From assembly GCF_002433005.1 (NCBI RefSeq), contig NZ_DJHF01000017.1, positions 175,048-239,047 of the forward strand: a DNA stretch of 64,000 bases, given 5' to 3'. Both the position numbers and the translations under genes were made by a program. Origin of the DNA: Acetomicrobium sp. UBA5826. Its GTDB lineage: Bacteria > Synergistota > Synergistia > Synergistales > Acetomicrobiaceae. Position 1 is the first letter of the stretch, and the number at the start of each line of letters is the position of its first letter. Under the pieces are notes generated by a model that was not told the DNA's origin, did not search any database, and saw nothing but the letters and a program-made list of their open reading frames with translations. Shown here one piece after another: positions 51,871 to 61,107 of this stretch.

Positions 51871-54513
51871 TTATACCCCCAATAATTCGGTTAAAATCCT
51901 AGGTACGGCATTTAGGGCATCTTCCAGTTTCTCGACTTCCTTTCCTCCGGCCTGGGCGACATTAGGTCTCCCTCCTCCTCCACCGCCAACTATTTTCGCA
52001 ACCCTATTGATAAATTTACCGGCATGTATACCATCTCTTACAGCATCCTCGTCTGCCATGGCGACAAGAACTACCTTCCCCTCAAAAGAGCTGCCTAAAA
52101 CCAGTAAAACCTTTTTGAGCCCCTTCTTGAGATGGTCTCCAACTTGGCGCAATATATCGGCATCCAAATCCTCGAATTTGCCTGTCAACACGGTAAAACC
52201 ATTTACTATTTGGCGCTGAGACAGTATTTTATCACATTGCGACAAAGCAAGTTTCAAATTAGACCTTTGCAATTCTGTTCTTAAATTTTTAATTTCCTGA
52301 AATACATCGGTAAACTTCTCCTTTAAAGATCCTGATTCGACACCGGAAATTAAGGTCAATTCTTCTACAAGATCAAACAACTCTTGATAATGACTTACGG
52401 CTGCCATCCCTGCCAGGGCTGTAATTCGTCTCAAACCCGATCCTATGCTTTCTTCTTTGACTATTTTTATCAAGCCAATGTCGCCTGTAGCATTAACGTG
52501 CAATCCGCCGCAAAGTTCAGCACAATAACCTGGTATCTGAATGACGCGAACTCTATCCCCGTATTTTTCATCGAAAAATGCCTTTGCACCTATTTTCTTA
52601 GCTTCTTCCATTGACGTCTCGAAGATGTTCAACTTGATGTTGGCCTGTATAACCTCATTAGCAATTTGTTCTATTTTTATTATGTCGTCGCGAGATATTG
52701 CATCAAAATGGTTAAAATCGAACCGTAAGTAATTGGGAGAAACGTAAGAGCCTGCTTGACGAATGTGGGGGCCTAAGACACGCGTTAAGCCTTCGTGAAT
52801 AATATGGGTAGAGGTATGGTGGCGCCTAATGGCATTTCTTCGGGAAAGGTCAACCTTGGCTTTCGCTTCATCATCGGCTGAAACATATCCCGTCTTAACC
52901 CTGACACGATGAGCTATAAGCACATCGTGATAGTAATATGTATCAAGCACCTCCAATTTACCCGTGGACGTTTCTATCCATCCTTTATCTCCCACCTGTC
53001 CGCCCTTTTCGGCATAAAAAGGGGTTTCAGCCAACAAGATTTCTACCTCTTCCCCTTCATGAGCTTCCTCTACCTCCAGAGAATCCTTTAATATGGCCAA
53101 AACTTTCGATTCAGCTTTATCGCTCTCATATCCTACGAATTTCGTCGGACCAAATTTAGCCAAAAGGGCAGTATGAACTTCTTTATTCGCCATCGATGCA
53201 AGCTGTTTGCTCGCAGTTCTTGCCATTTCCCTCTGACGCTCCATGTATCTCTCAAATTCTTCTCTATCGACTTCAATGCCTTGCTCTTGACATATCTCTT
53301 CGGTCAATTCAAGGGGAAAACCATATGTGTCGTATAAAGTAAAAGCTGTTTCTCCCGATAGTACTGAGCTACCGGATCTTACTACCCTTGATATCTCCTC
53401 TTCAAGCAAAGCGCTCCCCTGATCTAAGGTCCTGCTAAACCTTTTCTCCTCCAGATTAATAACAGATTCTATGGTGGATCTATATTCCACTAATTCTTTA
53501 TAGTGATCGGCCATGATCTCGAGCAATTCGGGCATCAGTTCAATCAAAAAAGGCCTATCGAGGCCGAGCACTCTTCCATAACGCGAGGCCCTTCTGAGCA
53601 ACCTTCTAAGGACATATCCTCTACCCTCATTAGAGGGGAGTACGCCATCGGCTATCATGAATGCCAATGCCCTTAAATGATCGGCAATTACCCGCATGGC
53701 CGTATCGAAGCGTTTATCTGCGGCATATTCGACGCCTGACAAGCGCGATACCTTTTCAATTAAAGGCAGGAACAGATCGGTCTCGAAATCAGATCTGGCC
53801 CCCTGAACAATAGATGCCAGACGCTCCAATCCCATTCCCGTGTCAATGTTTTTCTTTGGCAAAGGTGTAAGGTTGCCTTCTTCGTCCCTGTTATATTGCA
53901 TAAACACCAAATTCCACACTTCAAGATACCTATCACAATCGCACCCTACAAAACATTCGGGCTTTCCGCAAGAAAACGCCGGGCCTTGGTCGTATATCAG
54001 CTCCGAGCAGGGGCCGCAAGGACCTATCGGGCCGGCAGCCCAAAAATTGTCCTTCTCTCCCATGCGCACAATTTTACTCTCAGGGAGGCCAACAACTTTA
54101 TTCCAAATTTCGAAGGCTTCGTCGTCGTCCAAATAAATAGTCGCATACATTCTCTCCGGATCGAAACCAATTACTTCCGTTAAAAATTCCCATGCCCATG
54201 GAATAGCTCGTTCCTTGAAGTAGTCCCCAAAGCTGAAATTTCCCAACATCTCGAAAAACGTATGATGCCTCGAGGTCCTTCCTACATTTTCTATGTCGTT
54301 GGTCCTCAAACATTTCTGTGATGTGGTGGCTCTCAGAACTTCAGGTTTCTTCAACCCCAAAAAATAGGGCTTAAAGGGAACCATGCCCGCTATGGTAAAC
54401 AGCAAGGTTGGATCATCTGGAATAAGGCTGAAACTTGGAAACCTTTTATGTTCTTTTTGCTCGAAATATGATAGAAATAGCTCTCGTAATTCCTTTCCGC
54501 TTCGCTTTATCAC
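51871..54513 (-). CDS. alaS: Alanyl-tRNA synthetase
   Basis: An 881-residue class II enzyme: catalytic core (FLSYFEQKEHKRFPS, RTSRHHTFFEMLGNFSFGDYF), editing domain with zinc ligands HTSTHIIH and CAELCGGLHV, and the C-terminal C-Ala/DHHA1 domain ending in GGGGGGRP. The start is GTG 54513, 12 bases after GGGAGG. It has its own promoter overlapping the end of mtaD. No T-box leader is visible in the 65-base gap. Confidence 0.97.
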   Translation of the reverse strand: MIKRSGKELRELFLSYFEQKEHKRFPSFSLIPDDPTLLFTIAGMVPFKPYFLGLKKPEVLRATTSQKCLRTNDIENVGRTSRHHTFFEMLGNFSFGDYFKERAIPWAWEFLTEVIGFDPERMYATIYLDDDEAFEIWNKVVGLPESKIVRMGEKDNFWAAGPIGPCGPCSELIYDQGPAFSCGKPECFVGCDCDRYLEVWNLVFMQYNRDEEGNLTPLPKKNIDTGMGLERLASIVQGARSDFETDLFLPLIEKVSRLSGVEYAADKRFDTAMRVIADHLRALAFMIADGVLPSNEGRGYVLRRLLRRASRYGRVLGLDRPFLIELMPELLEIMADHYKELVEYRSTIESVINLEEKRFSRTLDQGSALLEEEISRVVRSGSSVLSGETAFTLYDTYGFPLELTEEICQEQGIEVDREEFERYMERQREMARTASKQLASMANKEVHTALLAKFGPTKFVGYESDKAESKVLAILKDSLEVEEAHEGEEVEILLAETPFYAEKGGQVGDKGWIETSTGKLEVLDTYYYHDVLIAHRVRVKTGYVSADDEAKAKVDLSRRNAIRRHHTSTHIIHEGLTRVLGPHIRQAGSYVSPNYLRFDFNHFDAISRDDIIKIEQIANEVIQANIKLNIFETSMEEAKKIGAKAFFDEKYGDRVRVIQIPGYCAELCGGLHVNATGDIGLIKIVKEESIGSGLRRITALAGMAAVSHYQELFDLVEELTLISGVESGSLKEKFTDVFQEIKNLRTELQRSNLKLALSQCDKILSQRQIVNGFTVLTGKFEDLDADILRQVGDHLKKGLKKVLLVLGSSFEGKVVLVAMADEDAVRDGIHAGKFINRVAKIVGGGGGGRPNVAQAGGKEVEKLEDALNAVPRILTELLGV

Positions 54514-54560
54514 GATAAAATGAAGCCTCCCTTCTTTACAAGCACAAGACTTGATCTTGA

Positions 54561-54590
54561 ATTATAATTCATTGACTGCTAATTGTTCAA
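54561..54590 (-). promoter_or_regulatory. Promoter for the alaS-ruvX-miaA-ispH-rpsA operon
   Basis: Minus-strand TTGAAC (54585-54590) and a perfect TATAAT (54561-54566) are spaced by 18 bases. The -35 box lies in the last codons of mtaD. Initiation near 54554 leaves a leader of about 40 bases. Confidence 0.65.
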
Positions 54591-55913
54591 CAAATCCTTT
54601 CTGGCCACTTTAGAATCATGGATGACCCTTTCGTAGTCTACAGTCGTGTATTCGCCATTCCTATACACCCATTTGCCGTTCACAACTGTTCCCCACACAT
54701 CCCTTGAGGTTCCCGCAAAAACAATAAAACCGGCGAGGTTTTGTAAATCCCAACCAACGTAATGGGGTTTGTCGAGATCGACTAAAATAAAATCTGCCTT
54801 CCAATCTTCCCTTATCACACCCGCCTTCGAAAAGCCCAAAGCCTTATAGCCGTTAACAGTAGCAATTTGGATTGCCTCTTTTGACCTTACCAATGTAGGG
54901 TCTTTGTGCAACCCCTTCTGGATAAGAGATGCCGTCCGCATCTCAAGCCAAGGATCCAATCTGTTGTTGCTGGCAGCACCGTCACTTCCTAATGCCACAT
55001 TTACCCTTTTTTGGATCATCTGGGATAGGGGGGCAAATCCGCTTCCAAGTTTCATATTGCTGCTTGGATTATGGACAATGGTTATGTTATCCTTCGCAAT
55101 CTCAGATAACCTGTCTGCGGGGAACCATACTCCATGAGCCAAAACTAAGGATGCGACATCGGCAAGTCCCGTCTCATATAAAAGGCCGATCGGATCCTGT
55201 TTTAATTCGTTTATAATATAATTTCTCTCCCACTCCGTCTCAAGCCAATGAGTATGTATCCCTGCATGTAATCCTCTGGCAATTTCCGCTATTCTTGCCA
55301 ACTTCTTGGGCGAAACGGTATAAGGTGCGTGGGGACCGAGCTGAACGGTTATCATTTCATTTTTGCCATGCCAATTATCGTAAAGCTTAATACCCTCCTT
55401 AAGCTTCAACGAAAAGAGAGGATCTTTGCCGATTAAACCCTGGCAAAGTCCACATCTCACACCTATTTCCAGGGCCGCATTTGCAACTTCGTCCATGTGA
55501 AAATACATGTCACCAAAGCAAGTAACTCCGGCACTTATCATTTCTATAATTCCCAGTTGGGTGCCTATTCGTATGTGATTGGACTTGAGCTTTCCCTCGA
55601 CAGGCCATATGTGTTTTTCTAACCAATCTTTCAAGGGAGCCTCTTCGCCAAGGCCACGCAACAGCGTCATAGCCACATGGGTATGGGCGTTCACGAATCC
55701 CGGCAACAGTGCCTTTTTACTTTCACACAAACATTCTTCTCTGGCCTTTATCTTCGTCCCGTGGCCTTTCGGCAATATCGATGAGATACGACCTTTGGAC
55801 ACTGCAACATCACATATTTCCGCCCTCTCACGATCTCCATCCAGTACTACAGCATCCCTAAAAACTATGTCAGCTTCTAAGCAACTTGCGACATTTGGGC
55901 TGTAAGTCGTCAT
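54579..55913 (-). CDS. mtaD: 5-methylthioadenosine/S-adenosylhomocysteine (5'-deoxyadenosine) deaminase
   Basis: An amidohydrolase of about 444 residues with the metal site NAHTH, later His ligands in HTHWLE and LAHG, and the catalytic Asp in LGSDGAASNN. Members deaminate MTA, SAH and 5'-deoxyadenosine to the inosine forms. ATG 55913 is five bases after AGGTGG and overlaps the ahcY stop (ATGA); a GTG at 55922 is a poorer start. Its overlap with an ahcY whose purine site looks adapted to hypoxanthine suggests SAH is deaminated before hydrolysis. Confidence 0.93.
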   Translation of the reverse strand: MTTYSPNVASCLEADIVFRDAVVLDGDRERAEICDVAVSKGRISSILPKGHGTKIKAREECLCESKKALLPGFVNAHTHVAMTLLRGLGEEAPLKDWLEKHIWPVEGKLKSNHIRIGTQLGIIEMISAGVTCFGDMYFHMDEVANAALEIGVRCGLCQGLIGKDPLFSLKLKEGIKLYDNWHGKNEMITVQLGPHAPYTVSPKKLARIAEIARGLHAGIHTHWLETEWERNYIINELKQDPIGLLYETGLADVASLVLAHGVWFPADRLSEIAKDNITIVHNPSSNMKLGSGFAPLSQMIQKRVNVALGSDGAASNNRLDPWLEMRTASLIQKGLHKDPTLVRSKEAIQIATVNGYKALGFSKAGVIREDWKADFILVDLDKPHYVGWDLQNLAGFIVFAGTSRDVWGTVVNGKWVYRNGEYTTVDYERVIHDSKVARKDLLNN

Positions 55914-57154
55914 TCTTCCCACCTTCCAAGATATTGCTCTTGTTCGGGGGTCATCTCTTCCAGTCTAATACCTAAAGCTTCTAGCTTATAGGAAGCCACT
56001 GCCCTATCTATCTCGGAAGGAACTGGGTAAAGTCCAGGTTCGAGATCGTTCTCATGAATATAAAGAACCGATAATAGCTGAAGTGCGAAGGATAGATCCA
56101 TGATTTCGATGGGATGGCCATCTCCACCGGCAAGGTTTACCAGCCTTCCCTCGACCAACAGATGCAAAGATCTCCCATCATGGGTCGTGTATGTCGTTAC
56201 GCCGGGGCGCGTTATTGACTTTTTAGCCGCTATTTCACCCAAATCTATACAGGATATCTCGACGTCGAAGTGACCTGCATTTGCCAAAATTGCTCCATTT
56301 TTCATGACGGCAAAATGTTCTTTTCTGATCACATTAATGTTTCCCGTGGTAGTTACGAATATGTCCCCTGTTCGGGCTGCAGTAGCCATGTCGGTTACGT
56401 TGAAACCATCCATATAAGCCTCTAAAGCTCTATGGGGATCCGATTCGACAATCGTCACTCGCGCTCCAAGCCCCGATGCCCTGGAGGCTACCCCCCTTCC
56501 GCACCATCCGTACCCGCATACGACGACTTCCTTTCCGGCAATCAACATATTGGTCAGCCTGCATATAGCATCCCATACAGATTGGCCTGTTCCGTATCGG
56601 TTATCGAAGAGATGTTTGCTCAACGCATCATTGACCGCTAGCATGGGAAAAGCCAGGATCCCCTCATTTGACATCGCCTTCAGCCTCTTAATTCCTGTAG
56701 TTGTCTCCTCACAACCGCCCTTTATATAAGGCAGGAGATCGGATCGCTCCTTGTGAATAAGCGTCACCAAATCTCCTCCATCATCTATCAATATTTGTGG
56801 AGACCAGGCAAGCAGGGCATGCAGGTTACCATAATATTCGTCCATTGTCATTCCGTGCCAGCTGTAAACCCTTATGCCGTTGGCGACCAGCGCTGCGCAA
56901 ATATCGTCCTGTGTTGATAGGGGATTGCTCCCGGCAGCCATGACTTCGGCACCCAAAGCCTTAAGAGCCATCAGAAGACACGCCGTCTTCGCCTCAAGAT
57001 GCAGGCAGGCAGCTACCTTGACACCGTTTAAGTGGCGTTCTGGTTTAAATTTCTCTTGAAGAAGCTTTAAAACAGGCATAAAATTCCATGCCCATGCAAT
57101 CTTTATTTTGCCTTGGTCTGCCAAAGCTGGATTTGCTATTCGGTATTCCTCCAT
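55910..57154 (-). CDS. ahcY: Adenosylhomocysteinase family protein, probably S-inosylhomocysteine hydrolase type
   Basis: A 414-residue NAD+-dependent hydrolase of the short (archaeal/Thermotoga-like) form. NAD loop GYGWCGRG near 215, catalytic segments CEETTTG, NDALSKHLFDNRYGTGQS and GHFDVEI are intact. His52 aligns with human His55, but human Thr57 and Glu59, which contact adenine N1 and N6, are Glu54 and Lys56 here (H-L-E-A-K-T). That pair suits hypoxanthine (N1-H donor, O6 acceptor). SD GGGAGG is 11 bases before ATG. Operon mtnA-ahcY-mtaD. Confidence 0.93.
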   Translation of the reverse strand: MEEYRIANPALADQGKIKIAWAWNFMPVLKLLQEKFKPERHLNGVKVAACLHLEAKTACLLMALKALGAEVMAAGSNPLSTQDDICAALVANGIRVYSWHGMTMDEYYGNLHALLAWSPQILIDDGGDLVTLIHKERSDLLPYIKGGCEETTTGIKRLKAMSNEGILAFPMLAVNDALSKHLFDNRYGTGQSVWDAICRLTNMLIAGKEVVVCGYGWCGRGVASRASGLGARVTIVESDPHRALEAYMDGFNVTDMATAARTGDIFVTTTGNINVIRKEHFAVMKNGAILANAGHFDVEISCIDLGEIAAKKSITRPGVTTYTTHDGRSLHLLVEGRLVNLAGGDGHPIEIMDLSFALQLLSVLYIHENDLEPGLYPVPSEIDRAVASYKLEALGIRLEEMTPEQEQYLGRWEE

Positions 57155-57195
57155 AATATTATCCGCCTCCCAGATTTGTTATTTCGTTGCAAATT

Positions 57196-58308
57196 TTAAC
57201 GTCCCTTTCTCCATTTTCCAATTGACTCTTCGGCCTTCTTTATATCTTCCAAACACAAAGACTTGGAAGCCGCTTCAAGTATCGATCTTTTATAAGGTTT
57301 CTCTAGTATACCAACTTCTGTTACTATGCCAGAAACCATGTCGTTTGGAGTAATGTCGAAGGCAGGATTCCATACGGAAATATCATCGAGGAAGATTTTT
57401 GCACCGCCAAAGGAACGCACCTCTTCGGGTTTTCTTTCTTCTATCGGTATGGCTTCCCCATCGACCAAATCCATATCTATGGTGCTCCTTGGAGCTGCCA
57501 CATAAAAAGGAATTCCGTGATGACGACATAAAAGGGCCAGATTATAAGTACCTATCTTATTTGCCGTATCGCCATTTGATGCTATTCTGTCGGCACCCAC
57601 TATTACAAGATCCACTCCGCCCTTTTTCATCAAAAAGGCTGCCATGTTGTCGCATATCACAGTTACATCCAGACCTTCCGTCCATAGCTCCCAAGCCGAC
57701 AACCTGGCTCCTTGGAGCAAAGGCCTTGTTTCGTCGCAGTAAACCCTTATATCCTTTCCTATAGCCTTGCCCATCTTTATGATTCCAAGAGCTGTGCCCA
57801 CAGCTCCCGTGGCAAGGGAACCTGCATTACAATGCGTTAGAACATTACAACGTTCAGGCAAAAGGCTTTGACCATAAAAGGCGATTAAGTTCTCTATTTG
57901 TATTTCTTCTTGGTGAATTTTGTTAGCTGTTTCAAGCAAATGATCTTTTAGCTTTGCTTCGACCGATTCGCTGCTCGAGTATTTGCAATCTGTCGCCTTT
58001 AAAAAACTTGCCGTTGCCTCCTCCATTTTCTTAAGAGCCCAAAACAGATTCACTGCAGTGGGTCTGGTCTTGGAAAGGCGCTCAATGGCACTTTGAACCC
58101 CACAAATTCCCCCTTCGGCAGCCAGAACCACTCCATAACCTGCTGCTATCCCTATTGCCGGTGCCCCTCTAACTATCATATCTTCAATGGCTTCAGCAAC
58201 ATCTGTGTAGTGTACACATTTAACGTAAGATATCTCAAACGGTATTTTCCGTTGATCTAACAGATATAATGAGCCGTTCTCCCACTTTATTGGCTCGGGC
58301 GTGGACAA
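57196..58308 (-). CDS. mtnA: S-methyl-5-thioribose-1-phosphate isomerase
   Basis: Isomerises methylthioribose 1-phosphate to methylthioribulose 1-phosphate in methionine salvage, and can act on 5-deoxyribose 1-phosphate. The 371-residue eIF2B-related protein has VRGAPAIG, the catalytic Cys in THCNAGSLAT and the Asp in GADRIASNGD. TTG 58308 lies nine bases after AGGAG. No MtnP-type phosphorylase is in the window; the inosine-type PNP at 39534-40373 could supply the substrate from methylthioinosine (inference). Confidence 0.95.
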   Translation of the reverse strand: MSTPEPIKWENGSLYLLDQRKIPFEISYVKCVHYTDVAEAIEDMIVRGAPAIGIAAGYGVVLAAEGGICGVQSAIERLSKTRPTAVNLFWALKKMEEATASFLKATDCKYSSSESVEAKLKDHLLETANKIHQEEIQIENLIAFYGQSLLPERCNVLTHCNAGSLATGAVGTALGIIKMGKAIGKDIRVYCDETRPLLQGARLSAWELWTEGLDVTVICDNMAAFLMKKGGVDLVIVGADRIASNGDTANKIGTYNLALLCRHHGIPFYVAAPRSTIDMDLVDGEAIPIEERKPEEVRSFGGAKIFLDDISVWNPAFDITPNDMVSGIVTEVGILEKPYKRSILEAASKSLCLEDIKKAEESIGKWRKGR

Positions 58309-58335
58309 TTGAAGTCACTCCTTGTTTTCAAATTG

Positions 58336-59580
58336 TTATTCTTCTTTAAAATAGATGGATGTTATCTCAGCATTGGCCCTTCCGTCTATCATACAGAGGG
58401 AAACTTCATCTCCAACCGCAACCTGAGATAGGGAGACAACCGTTTCGCTATCTTTGGAAAGGCAAGTTATCCACCCTCTAGAAAGACATTTTAAAGGTGA
58501 CAAAGCATCCAGAGAAGCCGCTGCATGAGTCAGTCGCTCTTTCAAAGAGGATATAATCTTGTTCATGTTCATCGAAAGGCTTTGGGTAAGCCGCGTGATC
58601 TCAATACCGGAGGGATGAATATAGAGGTTTTTAAGTATGTTTTGTAATCTAGCCAACTGTCTCTCGCACAAATTAGATTCCTGTTGGCATTTATGTAAAA
58701 CAAGGGAGAACAGCCTGGCCTTCATGTGCCTTATTTGTTTATAAAGCTCTATGCGATCGGGAAAGACGTTTTCTGCGGCCGCCGAAGGCGTAGGAGCACG
58801 CATATCGGCAGCTAAATCGGACAACGTCCAGTCGATTTCATGACCTACCCCTGTGACGACCGGAAAGGGGCAGGCCCTAATGCTTCGCACTACTCTCTCG
58901 TCATCGAAGGGAGTCAGATCGTCCCGGCTTCCTCCTCCTCTGACCAAAAGCAGGATGTCCAGCTCCTTCGTTGCAGCCAATTGCATTGCCCTAACTATAT
59001 CCTGTGGGGCTTCTATTCCCTGTACCAACGTAGGAAATACGTATATTCGGCATTGTGGAAAACGTTTTTTTGCGACCTTAATGACATCTTTTACGGCAGC
59101 ACCAGTTTGTGAGGTCACAACTCCAACCTTATTCGGATAAGGAGGCAACTTTCTTTTGACGCGAGGATCAAACAAGCCTTCCTTCTCCAGCCTTTTTTTT
59201 AATTCTTCCTTTGCCCTTGTTTGAGCTCCCTTTCCCAGAGGAAGGATATTTCGAGCATATAACTGATATGCACCTTGAGGAGGATAAAGACCAATGTACC
59301 CTTGCACTATCACCTCATCGCCTGCCTGAGGCCAAAGGGGAATGTAGTTAGCATTGCTTTTAAACATCACGCAAGATAATCTGGATTGCTTGCTCCCGAT
59401 CGAAAAATATACGTGGCCGCTATTATGTCTTTTTATTTCGATTATTTCTCCTTTAACGGCAACGTTCCGGAGAATCGGATCCTTTTCGATCAGATCCTTT
59501 ATATACAACGTAAGTTCATCTACAGATATTACATTAGATGTCTTTGGCAAATTGTTAAGCAGAGGCATTTCCCTCGACAT
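58336..59580 (-). CDS. xseA: Exodeoxyribonuclease VII large subunit
   Basis: An N-terminal OB-fold DNA-binding domain (about 20-115) is followed by the catalytic core (VGVVTSQTGAAVKD, LLVRGGGSRDDL, GVGHEIDWTLSD) and a long coiled-coil tail. Degrades single-stranded DNA with XseB, whose gene is not visible here. ATG 59580 lies nine bases after AAGGGG and overlaps nusB by 26 bases; ATG 59568 or 59589 are alternatives. About 415 residues. Confidence 0.94.
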   Translation of the reverse strand: MSREMPLLNNLPKTSNVISVDELTLYIKDLIEKDPILRNVAVKGEIIEIKRHNSGHVYFSIGSKQSRLSCVMFKSNANYIPLWPQAGDEVIVQGYIGLYPPQGAYQLYARNILPLGKGAQTRAKEELKKRLEKEGLFDPRVKRKLPPYPNKVGVVTSQTGAAVKDVIKVAKKRFPQCRIYVFPTLVQGIEAPQDIVRAMQLAATKELDILLLVRGGGSRDDLTPFDDERVVRSIRACPFPVVTGVGHEIDWTLSDLAADMRAPTPSAAAENVFPDRIELYKQIRHMKARLFSLVLHKCQQESNLCERQLARLQNILKNLYIHPSGIEITRLTQSLSMNMNKIISSLKERLTHAAASLDALSPLKCLSRGWITCLSKDSETVVSLSQVAVGDEVSLCMIDGRANAEITSIYFKEE

Positions 59581-60016
59581 CTTTGCCATCCCCTTCGACT
59601 TCGGCAATGGATCTAACAATCTTGCCCAATACGCCGTTAACAAAACGTCCCGAATCCTCAGTCCCGAAGCGTTTAGCCAATTCTATAGCTTCTGAAATGG
59701 CTACGGGTATGGGAACGACCTTGCTATAGACGCCCTCGAACAATGCCAATCTTATAGCCTCAAGATCGACGGTAACCATTCGTTCAGGTCGCCATCCAGT
59801 TATATGCATCCGTATTAAATTATCAATTTCAACCCTCTTTCCCCATATCCCCTTGACAAGCCAAATTGCATAATTCACGACCTCTTCCGATTCTCCATCG
59901 AAAGGAAAAAGTGCCATGGCTTCGTCGGGCGTTTGGTCATTTCTAAAATCTAGTGCATACAACAATTGTAAAGCTATTTCTCTCGCTCTTCGACGTTGCT
60001 GTTGAAGCAAAGACAA
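59555..60016 (-). CDS. nusB: Transcription antitermination factor NusB
   Basis: A 154-residue all-helical protein that binds boxA RNA with S10 in rRNA antitermination. Family pattern: RRRAREIALQLLYALD at the N-terminus and AISEAIELAKRFG, SGRFVNGVLGKI at the C-terminus. The start is TTG 60016, nine bases after GGGAGG. The asp23-(membrane protein)-nusB-xseA order is shared with many Firmicutes. Confidence 0.96.
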   Translation of the reverse strand: MSLLQQQRRRAREIALQLLYALDFRNDQTPDEAMALFPFDGESEEVVNYAIWLVKGIWGKRVEIDNLIRMHITGWRPERMVTVDLEAIRLALFEGVYSKVVPIPVAISEAIELAKRFGTEDSGRFVNGVLGKIVRSIAEVEGDGKDVEGNASA

Positions 60017-60034
60017 GCTATCTTGCCTCCCGTC

Positions 60035-60511
60035 TTAGTGTCTTCTGTCCATAATAGATGAAAAAAGATCGCTCAATTTACCGCTTATTACTAAACCGGC
60101 AATTGCCCATCCTATGAAACCGAATAAAATACAAAGGCCCAGGCCTTTTAAACCAAGTTGCGATATACCTGCTATGATTGCAACCACAGATCCCCAAAAA
60201 ATTGGATATTTTCTGAGCCTATTCATCAATGCAGGGGCATCGAAGCTTTCTTCTTTGGACGTCCATGAAATCTTTACCTTCAAGCCTAGAGGGACAAAAA
60301 GGTTAACTAGTTTATCCTGCAGCTCCTTCTTAACTGCGAGATCTCCGGAATGCGGAGCGACTACGATGACGTTAGCAACACTGTCATCTCCTTGCAACGT
60401 AGCCTCTCTGGCTTTATATTCCGGCGGCATTACAGTATTTGCCAAGGAAGTAATAGCCTCCTTCGATAGCCAGAGTTCCCCCAATTTGCCCCGACGCCAC
60501 AGATATTCCAT
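60035..60511 (-). CDS. Hypothetical protein with C-terminal membrane hairpin, between asp23 and nusB
   Basis: A 158-residue protein I do not recognise. The first ~105 residues are soluble (VIVVAPHSGDLAVKKELQ onward, mixed alpha/beta). Two hydrophobic segments follow (about 103-122 and 124-143), then a short charged tail. The position next to an Asp23 gene recalls the Amap membrane anchors of Firmicutes, although the layout (membrane hairpin at the C-terminus) differs. SD AAAGGAG is 11 bases before ATG. Confidence 0.7.
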   Translation of the reverse strand: MEYLWRRGKLGELWLSKEAITSLANTVMPPEYKAREATLQGDDSVANVIVVAPHSGDLAVKKELQDKLVNLFVPLGLKVKISWTSKEESFDAPALMNRLRKYPIFWGSVVAIIAGISQLGLKGLGLCILFGFIGWAIAGLVISGKLSDLFSSIMDRRH

Positions 60512-60580
60512 ATCTTATATGGCTCCTTTTAAATATTTAATTTAATCTGCAAATCCAAGTATCCTGTATCGAAGTTGCTG

Positions 60581-61093
60581 CTATTGGATATTATCCGCAT
60601 ATTGATCCTGTTGCTTATTTTCCGCAAAATGGATTCCCTGCACATGGACATTCACTGCTTTAACGATATAACCGGTATAATTTTCGATCTGGTTTTTTAT
60701 GGCCTCTTGCACGTCCCAAGCTATATCAGGGATTCTTAATCCATACTTGACCGATATATACGTATCAACCACTACCTCGTTTGGAGTACCTTCTTCGATG
60801 GTTATCTTAACTCCGCTAGTTGGTCTTCGCCCCAAGCGCAGATTAGCCACCAATCCAGAACTGGCGGGTAAAACGCCGGAGACGCTTTTTAGAGCCTCAA
60901 TAGCCATTTGTGATATTACCTCTTCCGCAATAACTACTTCGCCCTGGGGTTGCGCTTCCTCTAAAACTGGCTCTTCCTGAGCCGTTTCTTCTTCAGTGCC
61001 ATACTCATTGACATTCTGAATTTCGTCATCGTATGTGTCTTTATCGGTGCCTTCCTTCAATTCGCTTAAATTTTTCTCTCTTTCTTCGTCCAT
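60581..61093 (-). CDS. Asp23/Gls24 family envelope stress protein
   Basis: 170 residues: an acidic disordered N-terminus (about 1-50) and an Asp23 domain (VVIAEEVISQMAIEAL, VSGV, VVVDTYISVKYG, VQEAIKNQIENYTGY). Asp23 proteins sit at the membrane and take part in cell-wall stress responses; their molecular function is unsettled. SD GGAGGG is eight bases before ATG. It is followed by the membrane protein gene and nusB. Confidence 0.93.
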   Translation of the reverse strand: MDEEREKNLSELKEGTDKDTYDDEIQNVNEYGTEEETAQEEPVLEEAQPQGEVVIAEEVISQMAIEALKSVSGVLPASSGLVANLRLGRRPTSGVKITIEEGTPNEVVVDTYISVKYGLRIPDIAWDVQEAIKNQIENYTGYIVKAVNVHVQGIHFAENKQQDQYADNIQ

Positions 61094-61107
61094 AACTATA
61101 TCCCTCC

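Noticed and set aside
57155..57195. A SAM- or SAH-responsive riboswitch before ahcY.
   Set aside because: The gap after mtnA is only 41 bases and holds just the SD; there is no space for a known riboswitch fold.
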